Source: a virus. Taken from it: a stretch of 29,564 nucleotides of DNA. This document shows, in pieces, positions 22,151-29,564 of the stretch (within the stretch, counting starts at the first letter, position 1; each line of letters opens with the position of its first letter). The notes beneath the pieces were generated by a model, which worked only from the letters and a program-made list of their open reading frames with translations, was not told the origin of the DNA and searched no databases. The translations under genes were made by a program, and so were the position numbers. Location: positions 1 through 29,564 of the IMG/VR virus record IMGVR_UViG_3300044627_000060; one strand, 5' to 3'.

Positions 22151-23279
22151 TGCCTCTTTTTTGAGCAAGTGTTGGTTTCTTTGTACGCTTTGCAACAAGG
22201 CCACCTTTAGCCCAACCGGGGGAACCACTTGTTGCAGCACCAGCAGAACCATCATTACCAGTACTGTCACCAGCAGCAGCAGAGGCAGCAGCAGCAGCAT
22301 CAGCAGCGGCAGCAGCAGCATTATTGGCAGAGACAGCAGCAGCATCAGCATCAGCAGCAAGTCCTTCTGCAATAGAAGCATCATCAACACTTAAAGCAGC
22401 AGCGTTAGCTGCTAGTCCTTCAGTCGTGGCTCCTGTATTACCAATACCTGTTGCAGTTGTTTCAGCAATATTGCTAACAGGTGCATTAGGATTTGTAACT
22501 GCTGAAATGGCATTAGCAATGGCTCCAATAGCAATACCAATTGCAGAGTTACCTATGCCAGTGCCAGACACTCCAGTGCTACCTCCCACAGAAGGACCAC
22601 CCCCTACACTAACACCATCACCACCACCACTAGTATCAACTGTCCCTGTAGCTGTAACAACTTCTTTCTTGTCATCAGTCTTCTTAGTCTCTGCAATAAA
22701 TTGACCAGCAGAACCAGCAAACTCATATCCAGCAGGAATGGCAATGGATGGCTTATCGTTGAAGAAAGTGATATACATCACCCTACCTTCTTTATTCTTG
22801 TATGCTCTAACATCTAATGCTGGATTGGTAAGAGATGTTTTAGGAATGTTATATTTATTAAGAAGGTCTACACCGGGTTCAGCAAAACCACCAGCAGCAA
22901 ACTTCTTCTCCCCCATCTGCTCACCTTCAACTTCTTTCATGATGTCATCAATCTCAGAATTAAAGCCTTCTTCATCTTCATGTAGAGCTTCTGGATTTTC
23001 TACCTCTTGAGCATTACCCATCTGACCAATCTCTGCCATGCGAGACAAGCCCTGCTTAGCTTCATCACGAAGCTTCATCAATCTTTCAAGACCAATGTAA
23101 CGAACAACATCAGCAGGAATGACAAACTCACCTTCACTTATTTTTACATCAATGTCATCTCTCACTTCATTCTGCAAAGAACCGGGAGGTACATCATTGC
23201 CTGACACAGGATCTACTGTGCCTCCCTGATCATTCATACCACCCTCAGCAAACAGTCTATCCATATTATTTGTGTACAT
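22134..23279 (-). CDS. Conserved podophage virion-associated protein with Ala-rich tail, 381 aa
   Basis: The N-terminal region includes LFAEGGMNDQGGTVDP and a well-conserved-looking segment (VPPGSLQNEVRDDIDVKISE, FVIPADVVRYIGLERLMKL) that I recall from aquatic podophages and similar phages, always near portal or scaffold. Residues about 195-230 hold a Gly/Val low-complexity stretch, then an Ala/Asp/Ser-rich tract, and the end is basic (WAKGGLVAKRTKKP). Three A-x-G-G motifs are present. I prefer the second ATG (23277-23279), because AAGGA lies 8 nt upstream; the first ATG, three codons earlier, is too close to it. A structural accessory protein is likely; enzyme activity is not suggested. Confidence 0.7.
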   Translation of the reverse strand: MYTNNMDRLFAEGGMNDQGGTVDPVSGNDVPPGSLQNEVRDDIDVKISEGEFVIPADVVRYIGLERLMKLRDEAKQGLSRMAEIGQMGNAQEVENPEALHEDEEGFNSEIDDIMKEVEGEQMGEKKFAAGGFAEPGVDLLNKYNIPKTSLTNPALDVRAYKNKEGRVMYITFFNDKPSIAIPAGYEFAGSAGQFIAETKKTDDKKEVVTATGTVDTSGGGDGVSVGGGPSVGGSTGVSGTGIGNSAIGIAIGAIANAISAVTNPNAPVSNIAETTATGIGNTGATTEGLAANAAALSVDDASIAEGLAADADAAAVSANNAAAAAADAAAAASAAAGDSTGNDGSAGAATSGSPGWAKGGLVAKRTKKPTLAQKRGIASKK

Positions 23280-23478
23280 TAACTTCATCCTTAAGATAAC
23301 TTAGTCTGCGTAAAGCAGCAATGGCTCCTTGAGCCTTTCCAATTTCACGGGCATCAGAAGCTTGTTCTAAGTTTTTATGCTGCTGAGCAATCTCAGCATC
23401 AATCAAATCTAGAAACGCATCCCATGTCACATGCGTGTTTACAAAGCCTTTAAGCTTGGGGAGGTACGGCTTGGACAT
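23266..23478 (-). CDS. Small helical protein after portal, 70 aa
   Basis: Starting at MSKPYLPKLKG (ATG at 23476-23478), the protein has an aromatic helix (WDAFLDLIDAEIAQQHKNLE) and a second helix (EIGKAQGAIAALRRLSYLK). A longer frame would begin deeper inside the portal gene with no ribosome site. It overlaps the portal 3' end by 29 nt and the next gene start by 14 nt. Short helical proteins at this position are common in this phage type; the function is unknown. A connector or packaging accessory is possible. Confidence 0.65.
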   Translation of the reverse strand: MSKPYLPKLKGFVNTHVTWDAFLDLIDAEIAQQHKNLEQASDAREIGKAQGAIAALRRLSYLKDEVNVHK

Positions 23479-25540
23479 TACCAGCAAATCCTTGTTCACC
23501 CGGCACTGGTGCAGCACCAATACCAATATTTCCACCACCACCACCAGTCATATCAGCCACTGGAGGAGGACCACCTTCTGGACCAGCAACAGGAGGAGCA
23601 CCCTCTGCAGGAGCTGTAGCTTGTTGCATCAGCAAAGCTTGACGCATAGCTTCATCCATGTTGTTAGTCACCTTGTCTGGATCTAAGTCCATGCTCTTAG
23701 CAATCTCACGAATGATGTAAGGAAACTTAGCAAACGGCATCAATGCAGGAGAACTTGCAATCTGCAAGAACTGCATCAATCGTTGACTCCTCACCTCATT
23801 AGCCATCAAGCTCTCTGTACCTCTGGCTGTAACTTCTAAGTCACCTTTAATGCTTTGATCGAAATCAAACTGCATGTTGAAGCTAAAGAAAGCCTTACCC
23901 AAAGGAGCTAACAAATAATCATCCACATTCTTGATGATGGTTTTAACACTGCCTGATGCAGCATTCATCAACATAGAAATGCCAGAGGCTGTCCTACCCA
24001 CACCACTCACACCTGTTTGTCCATGTGCAAACGATGGCATGCCTGTTGATTCATCAGCAAGCTGTCGTGCTTTGTCAAACAGTTGTAGGTTCTCAGCAGC
24101 CACGTTAGGAAACTTAGTTCCAAACAAGCTTTGACCGGGAGCACCACCCTGTCGCCTAAACACTTTACCGGGATAGACAGTCATGTCCTGTCCGGGAACG
24201 AGGTTGGTTTCATCAACCTCAAACACAAGGTTGCCAGACAACACTGCATTATCTACAGCCATACGCATAAAACCATTCATGAGGGTCTGGGTGTCGTCCA
24301 TGTTTTCGGCAACACCAATACCAAATAGAGAGTAGGGGTTTAATTCGCAAGGAGCAGCGTAATACGGAATGTTGGCTGGCTTAAACGGATTCAATACTAA
24401 ACGAATCACTTTGTTGTTACAGAACCATACATTGGCTTGTAACTCCTTAGCTTCCAACAAAGCATTAGGAATATCAATGTCGTTTTCTTTGAGCATGTCA
24501 ATATCAACATTGCCCCAATATTCCAACACTTCAAATCTATCTACTCCCAAGTTGGGAGCATAGTCTCTCAAGTCATCTTCCCAATACTTCTTAGTATAGG
24601 TGGCTCCCATGTCAATAACATCTTCAATGACATTGGCTCTAAACAAAGGACGATTCTTCAAAGCCCTTAGTTGTGTAGCACTTAGCTTGTGACGCTCAAT
24701 AATGTATTGAGCTTCTTCCATGTTAGTAGCATCAGGATCGGGATAGAAGTTCCAGATGGACACATGTGATGTCTCTGGTACTGTCTTCATCTCAGGTTTG
24801 TATGTACCCTCTTCATCCCAGCTAGGATATTCTTTAGTCTTAGCAAATGGACCCTTCATGATGCCTGTACCAAACAGAGCCATCTCAAAGGCAGTGGAAC
24901 GCAGGTGCTTATTAGCACCACTCTCATCCAACTGGTCATGTATCTTCTTCTCCATCTTCTTAGCTGCAACCATTGCAGGATGGAACGTAATGGAAGAGGG
25001 TGTTACACCCGGACCTTCCTTAAGATTTTCTTGAGAGCCTAGCTGACCCTTCAAAGGACCAAGCCTGTCCATCAAAGAAGAAAGTGTAGCACCCGGTGCT
25101 AGGTCTTTACCATCACCTTTGTAACCAAATGGAGAAACTATCTCTGCTTCTGCACCTTCTGGTGCTTTAGGATCTATATGTACTGTATCTACTACACCAT
25201 CTGGTAGCACAGTGGGGTCAACACTCAGAGGAAACTTGTTATTAGCAAATAACACATCAGTGATTTGACCATATGCTGCAAGCACCTTGGTCTTTGTCAC
25301 CTTAATAAATACACGGCTCTTCTCTGTCTCTGTAAATTTAACATCTGGTCCATAAATACCACGATAGTTTCTATAAGCCTTGAGCCAACGCTGTTCGTCC
25401 TGTCTACGACTCTCTTCAGACTTTGTATATCTGTCATTTAGAAAGACTAAAAGACTATCACCAGTGAATGATGTAGTCTCATTCTTTTTTTTGTCTTCTA
25501 AACCAATGGACTTGTCATCCATGAAATTGTTTGTCGCCAT
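23450..25540 (-). CDS. Portal protein (P22 gp1-like size), 696 aa
   Basis: The sequence shows portal-type features: an N-terminal region with RVFIKVTKTKVLAAYGQITD, a beta-rich middle (VSIWNFYPDPDATNMEEAQY, VDRFEVLEYWGNVDIDML, NIPYYAAPCELNPYSLFGIG), and a long helix (DDTQTLMNGFMRMAVDNAVL) like the portal stem. A Gly/Ser-rich SGVGRTASGISMLMNAAS loop follows, and a Pro/Gly-rich C-terminal tail closes it. It should form the 12-mer ring at the DNA-entry vertex. It follows the large terminase by 9 nt and precedes capsid genes. Length is near P22 portal (725 aa), larger than typical HK97-type portals. Confidence 0.9.
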   Translation of the reverse strand: MATNNFMDDKSIGLEDKKKNETTSFTGDSLLVFLNDRYTKSEESRRQDEQRWLKAYRNYRGIYGPDVKFTETEKSRVFIKVTKTKVLAAYGQITDVLFANNKFPLSVDPTVLPDGVVDTVHIDPKAPEGAEAEIVSPFGYKGDGKDLAPGATLSSLMDRLGPLKGQLGSQENLKEGPGVTPSSITFHPAMVAAKKMEKKIHDQLDESGANKHLRSTAFEMALFGTGIMKGPFAKTKEYPSWDEEGTYKPEMKTVPETSHVSIWNFYPDPDATNMEEAQYIIERHKLSATQLRALKNRPLFRANVIEDVIDMGATYTKKYWEDDLRDYAPNLGVDRFEVLEYWGNVDIDMLKENDIDIPNALLEAKELQANVWFCNNKVIRLVLNPFKPANIPYYAAPCELNPYSLFGIGVAENMDDTQTLMNGFMRMAVDNAVLSGNLVFEVDETNLVPGQDMTVYPGKVFRRQGGAPGQSLFGTKFPNVAAENLQLFDKARQLADESTGMPSFAHGQTGVSGVGRTASGISMLMNAASGSVKTIIKNVDDYLLAPLGKAFFSFNMQFDFDQSIKGDLEVTARGTESLMANEVRSQRLMQFLQIASSPALMPFAKFPYIIREIAKSMDLDPDKVTNNMDEAMRQALLMQQATAPAEGAPPVAGPEGGPPPVADMTGGGGGNIGIGAAPVPGEQGFAGNVQAVPPQA

Positions 25541-25549
25541 AAATACCCT

Positions 25550-27145
25550 TTAATACCCAAATGTGGGGTCTGCCATCTTCATCCCAGAGCCAGCAGAATT
25601 TAATGGATTGTAATCGAACAAACTACTTCTAGGTCTGCTCATCACACCATAACGAATAGCATCATATAAGTGATCTTCAGCCTTAGTATCAATGTCCTCT
25701 GGGTTTCTTTTGTCCAAAGGTATGACAGGTAGCTGAGCAATCGTGTTCACACAGTTGCTTGTTATAACCAGTCTTGGCTTTTCTGTAAAGGGGTCTAGCT
25801 GAAAGCGTCTATGCAGCTCATTTTTACCAGACACCCTACTTCCAGCACTTCTATCAGATGGCCTCCACCTACAACCCTCTGCAATCATCTGTTCTGCCAG
25901 TGATGGACCTGTATCACCACGCTTATGCCAGCAACTACTGTCCAATACACCATATCTCATAGGTCCATCGTTCTCTTCAGCCCTCATCACCATGTGAGCG
26001 AGGTCTTTGGCAAGCACCTTGCTAACATATAGTTCACGATAGACCACCAATTGTTCACTTGGAGACACAGCAAACCACACCACAGCACTAAAACTTCCGT
26101 ATCCATAGTCACAAGCCCTAAATTTAGTCCAATTACTTGGTATGTGGAACGGTTCCACTACATGTATCTGTCTATTAAACTCAGGGAATGCTGCACCTTC
26201 AGCAATATCCCAATTACCTTCTAACAATTGCTTGCGTTGATGCTCAGGAAGGGACAACAACATGGTTTCGTAGTCACCTGTCTGCATCAAATAGGGGTTA
26301 TCCGTTAACATAGCAGGGATAAACCTACGCTTAAACAGTGGTTGCCCCTCTTTACTGTGTCCTTTTGGATAAACTAGGGTGGTTCCACTCTCAATATCAG
26401 TGGCATCAAACGCTTTTCCTGCTGGAGAAGGGTCAATAAACATCTTCTTCACCCAAGCATGACCCGGACCACCCGGATTTGTCGTAGCTCTCATGAAAAT
26501 TGGTAGGTCTGACGCTGCTGTACGCAGTCGAGAACGCATATAGTTCCACGGAAATGGCGTATGCCACTGCGTCAACTCATCAAAACCAATCCAGCTAAAC
26601 GCCAAACCCTGATATCTCAATACGTCTTCATCTCTATCAAGGTAAGACATCCACAGTCTTGCCCCTGATGGAGCTTCCCATTGCATCTTGCGTTCACTCC
26701 ACTTGATGCCGGGGTAAATCTTTGGATAAAGCTCTTGACTCTTCCAAATAAGTTCTCGAAGTTCCTCTGTTGTATGACGAAGAAGCAGTCCAGAAAACTG
26801 TGGATGTACCATATACCTCAGTGGATCAGCCAACATAGCGTAGCTTTTACCACCACCAGCAGCTCCACCATATAACACCTCCCTCTCTGAGGAAGCTAAG
26901 AAAAATGTTTGAGGCCCAGCATTGGGCTTAAACAATACTTCCCTATCATCAGGTGTCGCTAGAGGAGTCTCTGGCGAGTTTACTATCGATATATTCGGTG
27001 AGCTTGCTGTACTGTTCTGACTCGAAGTATCCTGTTTGGTCTTCCCTGCCGAGCCTCTTGGATTTTTCTTCGTACCTTTCCGCTTGCTCAAGGGCTTTTT
27101 TGAGCCTTGTGGCAAGGTTGCGGTAAGTAGCGGATTTTCGTCCAT
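25550..27145 (-). CDS. terL: Terminase large subunit (ATPase/nuclease), 531 aa
   Basis: A Walker A motif, GGAAGGGKS, lies at residues 93-101 in VLYGGAAGGGKSYAML. A Walker B with catalytic Glu (IGFDE, D189-E190) lies in LAFSWIGFDELTQW. The C-terminal RNase H-like nuclease has metal-ligand candidates in RACDYGYGSF, GVLDSSCW and DHLYDAIRYG. It packages DNA into procapsids through the portal. Residues 1-65, including a Lys/Arg/Ser-rich disordered stretch (KKPLSKRKGTKKNPRG), are read in another frame over the end of the upstream HTH-like gene. The ATPase core begins only after that overlap. There is no other in-frame ATG before Walker A, so the ATG at 27145 is the best start, though its ribosome site (AAAGA) is weak. 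Confidence 0.95.
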   Translation of the reverse strand: MDENPLLTATLPQGSKKPLSKRKGTKKNPRGSAGKTKQDTSSQNSTASSPNISIVNSPETPLATPDDREVLFKPNAGPQTFFLASSEREVLYGGAAGGGKSYAMLADPLRYMVHPQFSGLLLRHTTEELRELIWKSQELYPKIYPGIKWSERKMQWEAPSGARLWMSYLDRDEDVLRYQGLAFSWIGFDELTQWHTPFPWNYMRSRLRTAASDLPIFMRATTNPGGPGHAWVKKMFIDPSPAGKAFDATDIESGTTLVYPKGHSKEGQPLFKRRFIPAMLTDNPYLMQTGDYETMLLSLPEHQRKQLLEGNWDIAEGAAFPEFNRQIHVVEPFHIPSNWTKFRACDYGYGSFSAVVWFAVSPSEQLVVYRELYVSKVLAKDLAHMVMRAEENDGPMRYGVLDSSCWHKRGDTGPSLAEQMIAEGCRWRPSDRSAGSRVSGKNELHRRFQLDPFTEKPRLVITSNCVNTIAQLPVIPLDKRNPEDIDTKAEDHLYDAIRYGVMSRPRSSLFDYNPLNSAGSGMKMADPTFGY

Positions 27146-27431
27146 GAGTTCTTTCAGTCTTTATTCTCTTTAACAATCCCACATGGCTTATTGTTCTACC
27201 TGTTGTGGTGGTAAGCCAAGCTGCTACCTGCCTAGAGCTATATTGTTTTAAATGTTTCTTAGCTAGTTCTAACGCTTCAAGCTCTGTAGGTATTGGCTGC
27301 AGAAGGTTAGGATCTTCTTCATCTTGTCTGTAACCAAATGGTATAGTTTTTCTAATTTTTGGAATAGGTACATATGTTTCCTTTGCTTTGGGCTGTGGCA
27401 ATATCCAAGCCCCTAAGTCTCTATCACTCAC
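26949..27431 (-). CDS. HTH-like DNA-binding protein preceding terminase, 160 aa
   Basis: Residues about 30-95 carry IPFGYRQDEEDPNLLQPIP, then LEALELAKKHLKQYSSRQVA and AWLTTTTGRTISHVGLLKRI. The YSSRQVAAWL...TGRTISHVGLLKRIK segment has helix-turn-helix character and resembles the DNA-reading part of recombinase-like and phage regulators. The C-terminal half is a charged helix (LATRLKKALEQAERYEEKSK). It overlaps the small terminase end by 8 nt and the terminase large start by 197 nt. Roles could be packaging-site recognition, transcription control or a terminase accessory. No resolvase catalytic domain is present. Confidence 0.75.
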   Translation of the reverse strand: MSDRDLGAWILPQPKAKETYVPIPKIRKTIPFGYRQDEEDPNLLQPIPTELEALELAKKHLKQYSSRQVAAWLTTTTGRTISHVGLLKRIKTERTHGRKSATYRNLATRLKKALEQAERYEEKSKRLGREDQTGYFESEQYSKLTEYIDSKLARDSSSDT

Positions 27432-27792
27432 CGCTGTCTTTGGCTGGCAAAATCATGATGCCGTTAGGTGCTGTCACCTGAACTTTCTCTGTCTTCACCA
27501 AACCAGCCCTGTCTAACAAATCTTTAGCAGCGTTAAGCTTTTCTTTCAAGCCTAGCTCTGTAGGGTCAGCAATGCCGCTGACAACAGCCATAGCTGCTCT
27601 AGGAGCATTCATAGCGATGTAAAGCTGTGTAGCCTCAATCACTTCTTCCTTAAGAACTTCCATGAGTACCTTGGTATTGTAGCCTTCGCTATAGCCAGCA
27701 AGCTGCCTTGCCTTGGAAGGATTGCCTCCAGCCTCAGCAAATAACACCTCAATGAACTTCTTCTGTTGTTCGCTTAGTTCTCTTTTAGCCAT
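27424..27792 (-). CDS. terS: Terminase small subunit, 122 aa
   Basis: The N-terminal 50 residues (LSEQQKKFIEVLFAEAGGN, SKARQLAGYSEGYNTKVLM) have the pattern of the helix-turn-helix of Terminase_2-type small subunits. Helices for oligomerisation follow (VLKEEVIEATQLYIAMNAPR, LKEKLNAAKDLLDRAGL) and then a short hydrophobic tail (VQVTAPNGIMILPAKD). It should recognise the packaging start and load the large subunit. Length is typical. It sits 2 nt after the upstream gene and overlaps the HTH-like gene; the large subunit follows that gene. Confidence 0.85.
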   Translation of the reverse strand: MAKRELSEQQKKFIEVLFAEAGGNPSKARQLAGYSEGYNTKVLMEVLKEEVIEATQLYIAMNAPRAAMAVVSGIADPTELGLKEKLNAAKDLLDRAGLVKTEKVQVTAPNGIMILPAKDSGE

Positions 27793-27794
27793 GA

Positions 27795-28142
27795 TTAAAA
27801 TAGTCCTTGTTCATAATATTCTTCAACAGTGATGGTGGCATCCATAGTTGAACCAGCCTCTGGTGTGACAATGACAGTGTCACCGGGATTAAGAACAAGA
27901 TAGCTACCATCAAGTTTGAGGTAGGCATTAGCTGCCAAGCTATATCCACCAACAATATGATAGGTTCCACTAGCACTAATATCATTCCATTGAACCTGAA
28001 CAGTCTTGTTATTACCTGCATGATTGGCAATAAATAACAACACCATCTTAGCTACAAAATTCTCAGGACAAGTGTAGATAGTGTTAGCAGATCCCGCTGT
28101 TAACACTTTCCCTAAACTTCTAACCTTAGGCTCTTTGTTCAT
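27795..28142 (-). CDS. Small beta-rich putative virion protein, 115 aa
   Basis: The sequence is beta-strand rich with the conserved-looking segments TIYTCPENFVAKMVLLFIAN, GNNKTVQVQW, GGYSLAANAYLKLDGSYLVL and NPGDTVIVTPEAGSTMDATI. The pattern suggests a compact beta-sandwich of the kind found in phage decoration or appendage proteins; I recall relatives in aquatic podophages. There is no signal or membrane segment. It overlaps the DUF6496-like gene by ATGA and precedes the small terminase. A minor virion protein is the best inference. Confidence 0.7.
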   Translation of the reverse strand: MNKEPKVRSLGKVLTAGSANTIYTCPENFVAKMVLLFIANHAGNNKTVQVQWNDISASGTYHIVGGYSLAANAYLKLDGSYLVLNPGDTVIVTPEAGSTMDATITVEEYYEQGLF

Positions 28143-28297
28143 TTCTTCTTCGGCTTCACTTTAGCTTCAGACAAGGCAATGGCAATGGCTTGCTTGGGGT
28201 TTGTAACAACCTTGCCACCTTTACCACTGTGCAAGCCTTTGTCCTTAAACTCACCCATCACCTTAGCCACTTTAGCTGTTTGCTTTTTAGTAGCCAT
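28139..28297 (-). CDS. DUF6496-like small basic protein, 52 aa
   Basis: Reading the gap gives MATKKQTAKVAKVMGEFKDK, then GLHSGKGGKVVTNPKQAIAI and ALSEAKVKPKKK. The MGEFK...GLHSGKGGKVVTNPKQAIAIALSEA pattern is one I recognise as DUF6496, a small lysine-rich protein found in phages and bacteria, of unknown role. It overlaps both neighbours: its ATG shares two bases with the stop of the 68-aa gene, and its stop overlaps the next ATG. A nucleic-acid-binding role is possible from charge only. Confidence 0.8.
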   Translation of the reverse strand: MATKKQTAKVAKVMGEFKDKGLHSGKGGKVVTNPKQAIAIALSEAKVKPKKK

Positions 28298-28503
28298 TAT
28301 TTCTTCTTAGCTTTCATTGGTGCTTTAACAGCACCACCCTTAGCCATCTTGCCTTTTCCGTCAGCAGCAAAAGCTGGTACTTTCATTCCACCCTTTTCAA
28401 CCATAGGCATACCACCAGCAGCATAGCCCTTCTTAGCCATACCTCCAGCAGCATATCCTTTTTTAGTCATACCACCAGCAGCCATCATTTTTGCTTTCAT
28501 CAT
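28297..28503 (-). CDS. Short Gly/Lys/Met repeat protein (KKGYAAGGM), 68 aa
   Basis: The protein is almost all low complexity: a decapeptide repeat around GYAAGGM (residues 8-32), then MVEKGGMKVPAFAADGKGK and a lysine-rich end. It carries several A-x-G-G motifs shared with other proteins in the window. It has no membrane segment and little predicted fold. The ATG overlaps the stop of the 224-aa gene and its stop overlaps the next start, so the frame is maintained in an operon. Function is unknown; similar short repeats are common in uncultured aquatic phages, by memory. Confidence 0.65.
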   Translation of the reverse strand: MMKAKMMAAGGMTKKGYAAGGMAKKGYAAGGMPMVEKGGMKVPAFAADGKGKMAKGGAVKAPMKAKKK

Positions 28504-29174
28504 TTCACACTCTCCATGTATAGGTTATTAAAAGTAACATTAGCATCCATGTACGAATCATCTTGTTCCGCACAATGCGCCCACTGACTGGGACGGAAGT
28601 CGGGTGCTCCTTCTCCAGTGTTCCAATACGCTGGACTGGTAACTCTAACTCTATTGTTAGGTAGAGCTACTATATTACCTGTCCATTCCCCTGCGTCCGT
28701 CAACATCAACACATGACTTTGTTTATGCTGTGAAGGATCTTCTGACACCTCACTCTCGGCATAATCAACTGTAAATAAATACCGCCCTGTGTGAAACTCA
28801 TTATTAATCTTGCATAGCCAAGGAGAAGGCTGTGCTCTATCAATACGAATAATACTGTGGTTGTAACTACTACAATCCCAAGGTTGTGCTAAGTGAGTCT
28901 TCATACGCTCAGGCCACACTTCCAAAGGGATGTCTCCAACTAAAGCTGTAATGGGCATCCTCGCCCACATAGCACCACCATGTACATTAGGTTGACTACC
29001 ATCATCCGCTTCACAACCAGTGAAGATAACTTGAAAGCTCAAGCTCCTATCTGGAATGGTGGTGACAGCCACTGCTAATGCATGTATGTATTCCCCATGA
29101 TAGTTTTGATGTCCATTTGTAAACTCTTTTCTAACCCAACATTTAAAATATGGGATGTTACTTGTCAGATACAT
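28500..29174 (-). CDS. Conserved aquatic-phage protein of unknown function, 224 aa
   Basis: A globular protein, rich in Trp, Cys and His, with beta-type segments (FTNGHQNYHGEYIHALAVA, FQVIFTGCEADDGSQPNVHG, MWARMPITALVGDIPLEVWP, NEFHTGRYLFTVDYAES, THLAQPWDCSSYNHSIIRID, GNIVALPNNRVRVTSPAYW). It resembles a hypothetical I associate with aquatic podophages near the terminase, but no functional family is known to me. There is no signal peptide. It starts 16 nt after the upstream gene and overlaps the repeat protein by ATGA. An enzyme or metal-binding protein is conceivable from the His/Cys content, without proof. Confidence 0.75.
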   Translation of the reverse strand: MYLTSNIPYFKCWVRKEFTNGHQNYHGEYIHALAVAVTTIPDRSLSFQVIFTGCEADDGSQPNVHGGAMWARMPITALVGDIPLEVWPERMKTHLAQPWDCSSYNHSIIRIDRAQPSPWLCKINNEFHTGRYLFTVDYAESEVSEDPSQHKQSHVLMLTDAGEWTGNIVALPNNRVRVTSPAYWNTGEGAPDFRPSQWAHCAEQDDSYMDANVTFNNLYMESVK

Positions 29175-29190
29175 TGAACAATCTTTCTAT

Positions 29191-29460
29191 TTACTTCTTC
29201 TTTTTAGGGGCTGCTTTAACAGGCGGTTTCTTCATGGGGGCTTTGGCTGGCTTACCAACACCAATCATGATGGCAAGCATAGGCTTCTTAGAAGCAACAC
29301 CACCTTTAGCAAGCTTCTTCTCAGGAACCTTAGTGGCTTCAAAGGCTTTACGCTCTAGCTCATTGGCTCTGTCCAAGTAGGTGTTACGCACCTCTTGAGG
29401 GACAGAAGTGTCCTTAGCCTTCTCACGGTACATCTTAACTTTTTCTGCATCGGTAGCCAT
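29191..29460 (-). CDS. Small lysine-rich protein with KLAKGG motif, 89 aa
   Basis: Residues 1-45 are a charged helix (DAEKVKMYREKAKDTSVPQE, TYLDRANELERKAFEATK). KLAKGGVASKKPM follows at about 49-61, then a Lys/Pro/Ala tail ending KKKK. The ATG has a strong AGGAG Shine-Dalgarno 6 nt upstream. It is one of several small basic proteins upstream of the terminase. A role in nucleic acid or capsid-interior binding could be guessed from charge alone. Confidence 0.7.
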   Translation of the reverse strand: MATDAEKVKMYREKAKDTSVPQEVRNTYLDRANELERKAFEATKVPEKKLAKGGVASKKPMLAIMIGVGKPAKAPMKKPPVKAAPKKKK

Positions 29461-29475
29461 AGTTTCTCCTTTTAG

Positions 29476-29564
29476 TTACCACTTAACCTTGTCTGCCCAA
29501 TATGCAGCAGACATCTTACCCTTGTTAATATTCTCAGCATGACGAGCTTTGAAGCTCTTCTGCC
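29476..29564 (-). CDS. Truncated small conserved protein, C-terminal 28 aa
   Basis: The frame is open at the right window edge and ends at the stop at 29476-29478. The visible residues include FKARHAENINKGKMSAAYW and ADKVKW. A KGKMSAAYWADKVKW-type ending is one I recall in small phage proteins. The start is outside the window, so nothing can be said about the rest. It is followed after 15 nt by the 89-aa gene. Confidence 0.6.
   Translation of the reverse strand, partial: QKSFKARHAENINKGKMSAAYWADKVKW

Noticed and set aside
22161-22704. Plus-strand Ser- and Ala-rich frames
   Set aside because: They mirror the Ala-rich low-complexity tail of the minus-strand 381-aa gene and look like shadows.
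26949-27431. HTH-like protein as a serine recombinase
   Set aside because: The PFGYR...SSRQVA pattern recalls the recombinase region, but no catalytic resolvase domain exists in 160 residues.
28440-28475. TGGTATGAC match on the minus strand in the 68-aa gene as a promoter
   Set aside because: It encodes Gly-Gly-Met-Thr within a repeat and no TTGAC-like -35 stands at the right distance.

Overview
The window reads as the late (packaging, virion and lysis) half of a tailed, podovirus-like phage genome. Every gene I can support is on the minus strand, so transcription runs from high to low coordinates. Genes are tightly packed, with many ATGA, TAATG or 1-30 nt overlaps. I see no host genes, integrase, tRNA, CRISPR array or insertion sequence. 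The gene content (P22-like portal, scaffold, coat, gp4-like adaptor and gp10-like beta-propeller, no tape measure or tail-tube genes, several large ejection-type proteins) argues for a short tail. By memory it resembles the HMO-2011 / uncultured aquatic podophage group; that placement is inference and no search was run. A two-component spanin with a lipoprotein Rz1 implies a Gram-negative host.

Layout in transcription order. (1) 29564-27424: a truncated conserved small gene, then small lysine-rich proteins with A-x-G-G motifs, a 224-residue unknown, a DUF6496-like protein, a small putative virion protein and the small terminase. (2) 27431-21153: an HTH-like protein overlapping the start of the large terminase by 197 nt, large terminase, portal, two accessory proteins and the scaffold. 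(3) 21150-19268: an apparently self-contained capsid unit with a near-consensus sigma70 promoter, a structured leader, the major capsid protein, a probable decoration protein and an intrinsic terminator. (4) 19256-12026: adaptor, beta-propeller stopper/hub and a 1650-residue tail fibre with about 44 copies of a 17-residue YadA-head-like repeat and a C-terminal Peptidase_S74 chaperone. (5) 12008-8826: a lysis and membrane-protein island with holin-like proteins, several very small membrane or exported proteins (three found by reading the gaps), a lipoprotein, an Rz/Rz1 pair with Rz1 wholly nested in Rz, and a GH19 endolysin. (6) 8782-1: a small HExxH protein, then probable DNA-ejection/internal virion proteins. 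These include an 833-residue protein with Thr/Pro-rich and hendecad coiled-coil repeats, and a protein of more than 1306 residues that runs off the left edge.

The genes work together as one assembly line. The terminase packages DNA through the portal into a scaffolded procapsid. The adaptor and propeller close the portal and hold the fibre. The ejection proteins are loaded inside the head, and holin, endolysin and spanin release progeny. The points most worth checking are the capsid transcription unit, the invariant 11-residue phenylalanine repeat, the A-x-G-G motif recurring across otherwise unrelated proteins, and the set of tiny membrane proteins in the lysis island. The largest gene-free gap is 268 nt (20885-21152), so there is no gene-free stretch above 300 bases.
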